Below, piece after piece: positions 6,242 through 12,620 of a DNA stretch of 12,620 nucleotides (positions are counted from its first letter, which is position 1; every line of letters begins with the position of its first letter). Source of the DNA: JBDSYA01 sp039925865 (GTDB lineage: Bacteria > Bacteroidota > Ignavibacteria > Tepidaquicellales > Tepidaquicellaceae); the NCBI GenBank assembly GCA_039925865.1, contig JBDSYA010000179.1, positions 1 through 12,620 of the forward strand. The letters are read 5' to 3'. The notes under the pieces were generated by a model that saw only the letters and a program-made list of their open reading frames with translations, was not told the origin of the DNA and ran no database searches. Position numbers and translations under genes: made by a program.

Positions 6242-7588
6242 TCAAATTAAATTTCTTCTGTTATCTAAAATTTTCATAAACGATTTTCCCCTTACTTCAT
6301 CAATGGTAAGCCCTGTTGAAAAGATCTCATCTTCTTTTATTGCTCCGCAATTTAATGCTCTCAAAAAATAATTTAAAAGTCCCTGCCCGGTTGCGGCATC
6401 ATCAAAGACATCACCCACTAATGTCGCTTGTGCGGCTTTTTCTATAAAATTTTTCAGCCTGGCCGAAGCTTTCTCCAGCCCATCTAAAAAAAACATATAC
6501 ACTGCGGCATACCTTATTGGAAGTTGCGCAGGATGAAGATCCCAACCCTGATAAAACGCATTGTTAAGCGAATGCTCAACGTTTTTATACATCAATTGCC
6601 ATGCACTATGCACAGAGTTAAGGTTCTCATGTTTCTGTACTTCACTAAGAATTTTATCTTTATGAATACTCACAGGCATTACATTCGTCGCGCCATCAGA
6701 CAACCATATACCTGTGCCGGCAAGCGTTATCTTCATCATATTTCTGGCAAAGTCGCATACAGGATGATCCATTGCCTGAAGCTTTGCTGTTATGTCGCAC
6801 GAAGCAGTATAATCATAAACTCCGAAATGAGCAGCTTTGCATCTTCCTTTGCTTGCTTTTATCAGTGAAATTATATTTGACCTTCCCTGTTCATCAAAAA
6901 TTGATTGAGTAGTTTCTATCATTATTTCCATTCTCAGTAAACCGGGAGTCAGTTTAAGTTTTGTTTCGATAATTTCAAAAATCTCAACTAAGGACGAAAC
7001 ATGTTCAGAAACAGTAACTTTTGGAAGAGTAATAACAAAATTTTGAGGAAGCTTACCTTTACCTTTTTTCAAAAGAGTTGTAATAAATATATCCAATGTT
7101 CTGATTGCCCGCTTCTTGAATTCTTCTGAAAAAGTTTTTATTCGAATTCCGATAAATGGAGGTAAGATATTTTCTTCCATACCTTTGGCAACTTCTCCGG
7201 CTGTAAATTCAGCTGTATTATCCTCTTCCTCATCCGGCCTGTTTCCATAACCATCTTCAAAGTCGATTCGAAAATCTTCAACGGCTTCCGTTTTTAATTT
7301 TTCAATTACTTTATCATAAACAATCGTAACATTTTTATTTTTATTATCTAAGTTTAATGCTTTAGCAAAACTTTCACTATCAGGCGCATAAAGTGAAAAT
7401 GTTTTCAGAGCAATATCTCCCATTTTCCTCACCGTGTCATATTTAAATAACTGCGCGCCTCCGTAGACTGTGTGAACAGGCTGCCTTTCAGAACTATCAC
7501 CCGGATATAAATTTTTTAATTTATTGTTGGCTGTTTCGAGATTGAATAAAATGTTTTTTATGGATTCATCGTTGAGTGTAAGATTCAT
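6242..7588 (-). CDS. CitE/HpcH-like aldolase-superfamily protein (DUF6986-like)
   Basis: A 448-residue protein of the PEP-mutase/citrate-lyase-beta TIM-barrel superfamily, larger than CitE (~300). Visible family marks are the acidic loop DFRIDFEDGYG (105-115), Glu225 in MEIMIETTQSI as probable Mg ligand, FGVYDYTASCDI at 255-266 corresponding to the CitE G-x-x-D-F/Y-T segment, and WDLHPAQLPIRYAA (349-362) corresponding to the IHP-Q block. A helical C-terminal part (~363-448) is added. The chemistry is expected to be a lyase, aldolase or acyl-CoA condensation on an oxo-acid with divalent metal, but the substrate is not known to me. I recall similar proteins annotated as aldolase or, doubtfully, as PEP kinase. 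It lies 113 bases downstream of mnmG on the same strand and 195 bases before the PhoH remnant, and no metabolic partner is adjacent. Confidence 0.75.
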   Translation of the reverse strand: MNLTLNDESIKNILFNLETANNKLKNLYPGDSSERQPVHTVYGGAQLFKYDTVRKMGDIALKTFSLYAPDSESFAKALNLDNKNKNVTIVYDKVIEKLKTEAVEDFRIDFEDGYGNRPDEEEDNTAEFTAGEVAKGMEENILPPFIGIRIKTFSEEFKKRAIRTLDIFITTLLKKGKGKLPQNFVITLPKVTVSEHVSSLVEIFEIIETKLKLTPGLLRMEIMIETTQSIFDEQGRSNIISLIKASKGRCKAAHFGVYDYTASCDITAKLQAMDHPVCDFARNMMKITLAGTGIWLSDGATNVMPVSIHKDKILSEVQKHENLNSVHSAWQLMYKNVEHSLNNAFYQGWDLHPAQLPIRYAAVYMFFLDGLEKASARLKNFIEKAAQATLVGDVFDDAATGQGLLNYFLRALNCGAIKEDEIFSTGLTIDEVRGKSFMKILDNRRNLI

Positions 7589-7701
7589 TATTTATAAATT
7601 GAGAAATTTTATAATTGTAAATGCATATTCAATAAAAATTCTAAGTAGGAAGAATTAATAACTTCTTTTTTTTATCTGAAATCAAAAGTTCAAACAGATA
7701 A

Positions 7702-9594
7702 TTAACCTCTCATATAAATCATAAGTGCACTTATATCAGACGGATGAACCCCGGCAATTCTCATGGCCTGGCCGATTGAATTAGGCCTGACTTTACTCAG
7801 TTTTTCCAAAGCTTCCGTTGATAAGGATTTTATTTTATCAAATTTAAAATCTTTTGGAATTTTCAGGCCCTCATTCTTTTCAAAATGAATGATTTGATCA
7901 TTCTGCCTTTCAATATAACCTTTATATTTTAAGTCAATTTCAATTTGATTAACAGCTTCTTTATTTTCTTTTAAATTTTGAATCAAAATATTTTCTTTGA
8001 AGTTTTCTAAATTCAAAATTTCGGATAGTTTCACATGATTACGCTTTACAATATTAGAAAGAAATTCGTTTTGGGATAATTCACTCTCTCCATTAGCAGA
8101 AAGATATTCATTTATCGATTTTGGACTGATTGTAGTTTTATTAAAATATTCAATGCCCTCTTTTATCAAATTTATTTTACTGTTCAGAAGATTAATTAAT
8201 TCATTATCGATAAGCCCGAATTCATTTCCATATTTCATCAGCCTTTGATCTGCATTATCCTGCCTCAGAACTAATCTGTATTCTGCGCTCGAAGTAAACA
8301 TTCGATAAGGCTCAGTAGGACATTTATTTATCAGATCATCAATTAAAACTCCGATGTAAGCTTCGCTGCGTTTCAAAATAAAAGGTTCTTCATTTTTAAT
8401 TTTTCTCGCAGCATTTATACCTGCCATTAATCCTTGTGCAGCAGCTTCCTCATACCCTGAAGTTCCGTTTATCTGACCTGCAGTGTATAACCCTGATACT
8501 AATTTTGTTTCAAGTGTTACATCGATCTGATGTGTAGGAAAAAAATCATATTCAACGGCATATCCTTGTTTTAACAACTTAACATTTTCCAGTCCGGGTA
8601 TTGTACGTGCGGCCTTTTCCTGAATATCAACTGGAAGGCTTGTTGAAAAACCATTCATATAAATAGTATTTCCCTCCAATGTTTCAGGTTCAAGAAATAT
8701 CTGATGCCTTGATTTTTCAGTAAATCTTGAAATTTTATCCTCAATGGAAGGACAATATCTTGGACCTATTCCCTGGATCCTTCCGGTGAACATTGGCGAA
8801 TCCTCAAATCCTGTCCTTAATATATCGTGAGTGTCAAGATTTGTGTGGGTTAAATAACAGTTGATCTGAGGTAAAGACGGAAAGATTTCATTTTTTTTAT
8901 GAGAAAATGGCTGAGGGTGAGTGTCGCCATATTGTATTTCTGTTTTTTCAAAATTAATAGTTTCCTTATCTAATCTCGGAGGAGTGCCGGTTTTAAGTCG
9001 TCCGGTTTCAAATCCTAAATTTAGCATACATTCTGATAATCCTGTGGCTGATTGTTCCCCTATTCTCCCACCTTCAACTTTAGACCTTCCTGTATGCATT
9101 ATGGCATTTAAAAATGTACCCGAAGTTATGATTAAAGATTTGCAATTTATTTTATCTCCATTCTCTGTTAATACTCCCTTAACCACAAATTTATCATTGC
9201 TGTCTTTGGAAACAATCAATTCTTTCACCATTCCATGAATAAGTGTTATTTTTTTTTCATTTAAGACCATTTTGGTTGCCTCTTTGGAATATAAATCCTT
9301 ATCTGATTGGCACCTCGGAGACCAAATTGCTGGACCTTTCGAAGTATTTAACATTTTGAACTGAATTCCTGTTTTGTCAGCAATTTCTCCCATAACTCCA
9401 CCTAAAGCATCAATCTCTCTAACAATATGTCCCTTTGCTGAGCCACCAATAGCAGGATTACAACTCATTCTTCCAATGGCGTTGACATCCATAGTAATTA
9501 AGCCAACTTCACATCCCATTTTTGATGCAGCAATAGAAGCCTCAACTCCGGCATGTCCTGCACCTATAACAATTATATCAAATTTACTAATCAC
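7702..9594 (-). CDS. mnmG: tRNA uridine-5-carboxymethylaminomethyl(34) synthesis enzyme MnmG (GidA)
   Basis: FAD-binding half of the MnmE-MnmG complex, which adds a carboxymethylaminomethyl group to wobble U34 of several tRNAs using methylenetetrahydrofolate. Residues 5-20 form the FAD Rossmann strand FDIIVIGAGHAGVEAS. SCNPAIGGSAKGH follows at 44-56, with Cys45 matching one conserved cysteine, and GPRYCPSIED with Cys281 matches the second. GRLKTGTPPR (198-207), GYEEAAAQGLMAG (380-392) and SSAEYRLVLRQDNADQRLM (435-453) are all standard, and the C-terminus RIAGVHPSDISAL is the tRNA-binding end. I chose the GTG at 9594-9592, which gives 630 residues (E. coli has 629) with the fold beginning at residue 5. 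An in-frame ATG at 9687 would add 31 residues that resemble nothing in the family. Neither rsmG nor mnmE is adjacent. Confidence 0.95.
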   Translation of the reverse strand: MISKFDIIVIGAGHAGVEASIAASKMGCEVGLITMDVNAIGRMSCNPAIGGSAKGHIVREIDALGGVMGEIADKTGIQFKMLNTSKGPAIWSPRCQSDKDLYSKEATKMVLNEKKITLIHGMVKELIVSKDSNDKFVVKGVLTENGDKINCKSLIITSGTFLNAIMHTGRSKVEGGRIGEQSATGLSECMLNLGFETGRLKTGTPPRLDKETINFEKTEIQYGDTHPQPFSHKKNEIFPSLPQINCYLTHTNLDTHDILRTGFEDSPMFTGRIQGIGPRYCPSIEDKISRFTEKSRHQIFLEPETLEGNTIYMNGFSTSLPVDIQEKAARTIPGLENVKLLKQGYAVEYDFFPTHQIDVTLETKLVSGLYTAGQINGTSGYEEAAAQGLMAGINAARKIKNEEPFILKRSEAYIGVLIDDLINKCPTEPYRMFTSSAEYRLVLRQDNADQRLMKYGNEFGLIDNELINLLNSKINLIKEGIEYFNKTTISPKSINEYLSANGESELSQNEFLSNIVKRNHVKLSEILNLENFKENILIQNLKENKEAVNQIEIDLKYKGYIERQNDQIIHFEKNEGLKIPKDFKFDKIKSLSTEALEKLSKVRPNSIGQAMRIAGVHPSDISALMIYMRG

Positions 9595-9752
9595 AACATA
9601 AAGTAATAAATTTTGGATGGATAAACTATCTAAGAATAAAGGATATAGCGGATTATGTATATTAACTACGGTGTATTGATTTAACAATATTTTACAGTCT
9701 TAATCAATAAGCTCATCTGATTTAGAATGAAACCCTTAAGATCATTAGCAAA

Positions 9753-9770
9753 TTGTTTCTCAAGAAACAA
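9753..9770. repeat. Perfect 18-bp dyad, possible operator
   Basis: TTGTTTCTCAAGAAACAA: two perfect 8-base arms (9753-9760 and 9763-9770) around CA. A 2-base centre is too short for a good RNA hairpin, so a protein-binding dyad is likelier than a terminator. It lies 159 bases upstream of the mnmG start. A related dyad follows at 9806-9827. Confidence 0.4.
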
Positions 9771-9805
9771 AGGTACATTTATCAAAATGAAATTTAGATT
9801 TTTAT

Positions 9806-9827
9806 ATTGATTCTCTTGGGAATCAAT
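9806..9827. repeat. Inverted repeat, 8-bp arms with 6-base centre
   Basis: Arms ATTGATTC (9806-9813) and GAATCAAT (9820-9827) enclose TCTTGG. The outer TTGnTTCTC ... GAAnCAA pattern resembles the dyad at 9753-9770, so the two may be sites for one regulator. It could also form a small RNA hairpin. No T-tract follows on either strand, so it is not an intrinsic terminator. Confidence 0.4.
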
Positions 9828-10355
9828 AATGATTTAATCCAATTTGAAATTAGACATTTACAAAAATTTTAAGTCTTTCTCTGATTTTCGATTCAACCAA
9901 GAATGTAAAAGATCTAGCGTACACTGTTATTATTAATTTCAATAATTTAAAATAATTGGACTTTTTAAAACTTTAATCATTTATCCATTTCTAAATCTAA
10001 CCAACTCTGTCAAAAACGTTTGCAGGAAAACTCATAAAGTTGATACATAGTTCACAAAGATTCAATTTCTGATTTCAAGCATTTTCATTATTGATCTTTT
10101 GTGTTGCATAAAATAAATCTTAAAAGTAGAAAATCAATTTGTACAGGTATTGAAAGCATGGATAAAGAGATGAATTATTAATCATAGAGCAACATTGATC
10201 TACCTACTATTGAAATGTGAATGGTCGCAAGCATAAGCCCGTGAGGCTAGAGAAATCTATTAATCTTGATAATTGAGCAATAATTTTTATCAGGTTTTAC
10301 AACCCCCTAAAAAATCTATCTCAATATTATTAATTCAAAGGAAAAATCACAAAAT

Positions 10356-10414
10356 TAGTTTAATTAAGATTCAACTTATTATCTTAATAAATATTCGATG
10401 AATCAATTAAACTA
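10356..10414. repeat. 59-base imperfect palindrome with 16-bp stem
   Basis: Outer arms TAGTTTAATT (10356-10365) and AATTAAACTA (10405-10414) pair over 10 bp. After an AA bulge, GATTCA (10368-10373) pairs with TGAATC (10399-10404). The enclosed 25 bases include a further 5-bp hairpin, TTATT/AATAA (10376-10390). The structure could be a cruciform, a regulatory RNA stem or the end pair of a tiny element. It lies about 180 bases before the propeller start. No direct repeats flanking it were seen. Confidence 0.45.
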
Positions 10415-10553
10415 CTGTTTATACATATGTTCACTATAAAAAGAATTGTACCCATTTAAGTGATTGGATAATAAAATTTTAAAATCTAATATTCTTCGAT
10501 TGCGGCCATTATGAAATCAGCAAGCTATAATAAGTTAATTTTTTTCAGTATTA

Positions 10554-10580
10554 TTTTAAATTAAAATGGTTAATTTAAAA
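10554..10580 (+). promoter_or_regulatory. 11-bp A/T hairpin directly before a start codon
   Basis: TTTTAAATTAA (10554-10564) pairs perfectly with TTAATTTAAAA (10570-10580) around AATGG. The stem ends 11 bases before the ATG at 10592, in the position where a ribosome would load. All pairs are A-U, so the stem is weak and could melt with temperature or be unfolded by S1. A regulatory role is only inferred. Confidence 0.35.
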
Positions 10581-10591
10581 AAAAAATTTTA

Positions 10592-12620
10592 ATGAAATCA
10601 AAAGCTATATTACTCATTTCAATAATAATTTTTGTTGGTTTAACAATACTACTCGCTTTGGCAATCGAACGAAGTAAATCCAGCACTAATACAAAATCCT
10701 TAAAAAAGAGCTCGTCAACAATTCCGGATTCATTGAAAAAAAATGAATCTGCTAAAAAGAAGAATGCTTCCGGTGCAATGGAATCAATGCAATGGATTAG
10801 TCAGGTAAGAGCTTATCCTGAGATAGATGTTCCTGCAGACAAATTTTTTAAAGCTTTTGAATATTCCCGTGTGAACCTTCAATCGCTTAATGAAAGAAGT
10901 GACATGGAAGCATGGAAATCTATTGGTCCGAATAATATTGGAGGAAGAAGCTTGTGTGTGGCTGTTCATCCCATCGACACCGGAATTATATTTATGGGTT
11001 CTGCATCCGGAGGACTTTGGAAATCCACTACCGGGGGAATTGGAGCTGAAGCTTGGACTCTTGTGAACACCGGTTATCCTAGTCTTGCTGTAAGTCATAT
11101 CGCAATTGATTCTGTTAATCCGGATATCATTTTCATTGGAACAGGTGAGAATTATGGTTATCAGTTTTCTCAAAATGGACTCGATGTTAGAGTTACACGG
11201 GGAATGTATGGCATTGGAATTTTAAAAACTACAAATGGCGGAACGACGTGGCAAAAATCTCTTGATTGGACACTGGAAAATAAACGAGGTGTTTGGAAAG
11301 TCATTATTAATCCAAAAAATTCGAATATTATATACTCTGCAACAAGTGATGGGATTTATAAATCGGTTAACGCAGGAATAATCTGGAACCAGATATTGAA
11401 TTATCCAATGATAATGGATCTGGAAATTAATCCATTGGATACAAGTATATTATATGCATCGATCGGCAATTTGACAAATCATGTTCCTCTGACGAATAAA
11501 GGGATTTTTAAAACTATTAACAGCGGATTGAACTGGACCAAACTTTCGGGGGGTTTACCGGCAGCATGGTCAGGAAAAGCAACTATTGAACTTTATAAAG
11601 GAAATCCTCAAATGGTTTACGCGAGTATTCCAAATGACTTTTCTTATGTCGGTTATTACAAAAGTTCAAACAGTGGTGAAAGCTGGACAAATGTGAATAG
11701 TACTATTCCTATAGGCAGCCAGGGTTGGTATAATAATGGGCACTTAGTGAAAGCAAACGATGCAAATTCAATATTAGTCGGGACGATTAATGTTGAAAAA
11801 TCTATTAACGGAGGAACAGTTTTTTCCACAAAGTCTGACTGGTCTGCATGGCTGGAAGGTGCAACTCCAGCCGGAGATCCTGAAGGGCCTGTCAATTTTG
11901 TTCATGCTGATGTTCATTATTATGAATCAAATCCAAAAGATCCTAATAAGATCTACATTGCAGCAGACGGGGGATTATACCGTTCAAACAATTTTGGAGA
12001 GACTTTTTATTCTTGTAACGGCGGATTTGTAACTTCTCAGTTTTATGCAACATTCGCTAATTCATATCAGGATTCGATTTTTTGTTTGGGCGGATTACAG
12101 GATAACAGGTCGGCATTTTACCAAGGGACAGATTCGTGGTATAAAACATTTTTCGGTGACGGAATGAGCTGCGCTATCAATTCGGAAAACGATAACATTT
12201 GTTATACTGAATACACTTATGGAGCGATTAATAAATCGGTGAACAGAGGTATAGATTGGGTAGGAATATCTCCTCCGGGATCAGGCAGTGAAAATAATTA
12301 TTGCTTTGTCACACCTTTCATTTCGTGTGTATCCAATCCAAACATCATGTTTGTTGGAGGTAAATCTATTTACAAATCAACTTCGGGAGGAGGAGCATGG
12401 CTGGGACCTTATGGCACTGCGGTGTTTGGAGGAACTAAGATCCTGTCCATAGTTTGTTCAAATCTGGCCACAGATATTGTCTATTGCGGAGCAATCAATG
12501 GCAGAATTTTTAAAAGTACTAATTCAGGCTTAAACTGGTCTAATATAACAGACAGCACAATTTTACCTAACAGATATGTAACAGATCTTGCCCTTAATCC
12601 TAATGATCCGAATATTTTGT
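10592..12620 (+). CDS. Secreted Asp-box/sortilin-like beta-propeller protein, 3' end outside window
   Basis: An open frame of 676 codons that runs off the right edge. Residues 1-24 form a long signal peptide (core ILLISIIIFVGLTILL) with an A-L-A cleavage pattern before Ile25; an uncleaved anchor is the alternative. A Ser/Lys-rich spacer (26-62) leads to WKSIGPNNIGGR (108-119), the usual opening of large exo-sialidase-like or VPS10-like propellers. Ten hairpins of the Asp-box type start near residues 144, 212, 257, 307, 357, 403, 464, 548, 595 and 641, as K-S/T-x-N-x-G-x-x-W, mostly with Asn where the canonical box has Asp. HADVH (438-442) and LQDN (502-505) are further motifs common in this family. 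Such proteins are surface or secreted and often have a type IX secretion tail, which would lie beyond 12620. No sialidase active-site set is evident, so binding or scaffolding is as likely as catalysis. Confidence 0.85.
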   Translation, partial: MKSKAILLISIIIFVGLTILLALAIERSKSSTNTKSLKKSSSTIPDSLKKNESAKKKNASGAMESMQWISQVRAYPEIDVPADKFFKAFEYSRVNLQSLNERSDMEAWKSIGPNNIGGRSLCVAVHPIDTGIIFMGSASGGLWKSTTGGIGAEAWTLVNTGYPSLAVSHIAIDSVNPDIIFIGTGENYGYQFSQNGLDVRVTRGMYGIGILKTTNGGTTWQKSLDWTLENKRGVWKVIINPKNSNIIYSATSDGIYKSVNAGIIWNQILNYPMIMDLEINPLDTSILYASIGNLTNHVPLTNKGIFKTINSGLNWTKLSGGLPAAWSGKATIELYKGNPQMVYASIPNDFSYVGYYKSSNSGESWTNVNSTIPIGSQGWYNNGHLVKANDANSILVGTINVEKSINGGTVFSTKSDWSAWLEGATPAGDPEGPVNFVHADVHYYESNPKDPNKIYIAADGGLYRSNNFGETFYSCNGGFVTSQFYATFANSYQDSIFCLGGLQDNRSAFYQGTDSWYKTFFGDGMSCAINSENDNICYTEYTYGAINKSVNRGIDWVGISPPGSGSENNYCFVTPFISCVSNPNIMFVGGKSIYKSTSGGGAWLGPYGTAVFGGTKILSIVCSNLATDIVYCGAINGRIFKSTNSGLNWSNITDSTILPNRYVTDLALNPNDPNIL

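Larger units (their letters stand above)
9595..10591. other. About 1 kb of AT-rich intergenic DNA, no supported gene
   Basis: No frame on either strand gives a convincing protein: the longest open stretches are short, interrupted and low in complexity. I saw no tRNA, tmRNA, RNase P or riboswitch signature. The stretch separates mnmG (leftward) from the propeller gene (rightward), so it should hold the promoters of both. It contains several inverted repeats, listed separately, and one GC-richer island at about 10222-10252. It is a candidate for a decayed gene or an insertion remnant, but nothing remaining in it is identifiable by eye. Confidence 0.7.

Noticed and set aside
7672..7701. Inverted repeat TTATCTG...CAGATAA after the mnmG stop as a terminator
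   Set aside because: In the mnmG transcript the stem is followed by an A-tract, not a U-tract, and the loop is 16 bases long, so it is not an intrinsic terminator.
9870..9915. TTCGATTC resembling a tRNA T-loop
   Set aside because: The flanking bases cannot form a T-stem and no anticodon or acceptor arm can be drawn.
10500..10531. TTGCGG and TATAAT as a promoter of the propeller gene
   Set aside because: The 20-base spacer is too long for a sigma-70 promoter and the right half does not fit the Bacteroidetes TAnnTTTG element.
10784..11173. Minus-strand 129-codon frame inside the propeller region
   Set aside because: The plus strand carries the uninterrupted propeller frame with recognisable motifs across the same bases.

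Overview
The window is AT-rich bacterial DNA, most consistent with the Bacteroidetes/Chlorobi/Ignavibacteria group. The grounds are A/T-rich leaders without Shine-Dalgarno sequences, a secreted DUF3298 protein, a very long Asp-box propeller of the kind common in secretion-rich members of that group, and family-level resemblance of the housekeeping genes. The phylum call is an inference. No rRNA, tRNA, CRISPR array, insertion sequence or phage gene was recognised.

Layout. Bases 13-2040 lie on the plus strand: a compact 2,3-bisphosphoglycerate-dependent phosphoglycerate mutase, a HAD-like hydrolase whose TTG start directly abuts the mutase stop codon, and a secreted RsiV-like DUF3298 protein. 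Bases 2033-5687 form a tight minus-strand operon read right to left: a DEAD-box RNA helicase, a RimJ-type acetyltransferase, a beta-phosphoglucomutase-like HAD phosphatase, a second GNAT acetyltransferase, and a 45-residue single-helix membrane protein whose end overlaps the DUF3298 gene. Bases 5745-6046 hold the wreck of a PIN-PhoH ATPase gene. Its first ~46 codons are joined out of frame to its last ~54, and a nonsense codon follows. Bases 6242-7588 encode a CitE/HpcH-like aldolase-superfamily protein, and 7702-9594 encode MnmG, the tRNA wobble-uridine modification flavoprotein.

Bases 9595-10591 are about 1 kb of very AT-rich DNA with no convincing gene. It contains several inverted repeats, including a 16-bp-stem palindrome, two related short dyads, and an 11-bp A/T hairpin immediately before the next start codon. 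From 10592 to the right edge an open frame of at least 676 codons runs off the window. It encodes a secreted or anchored beta-propeller with at least ten Asp-box hairpins.

Functionally, the minus-strand block is RNA-centred: helicase, tRNA modification, a lost PhoH protein, and acetyltransferases of the RimJ type that often act on ribosomal proteins. The rest is central carbon metabolism (mutase, aldolase-like enzyme) and cell-envelope or secreted proteins. I found no clear undescribed defence or mobile system. The most notable items are the PhoH deletion scar, the abutting TTG start, the small membrane protein at the operon end, and the structured 1-kb gap.
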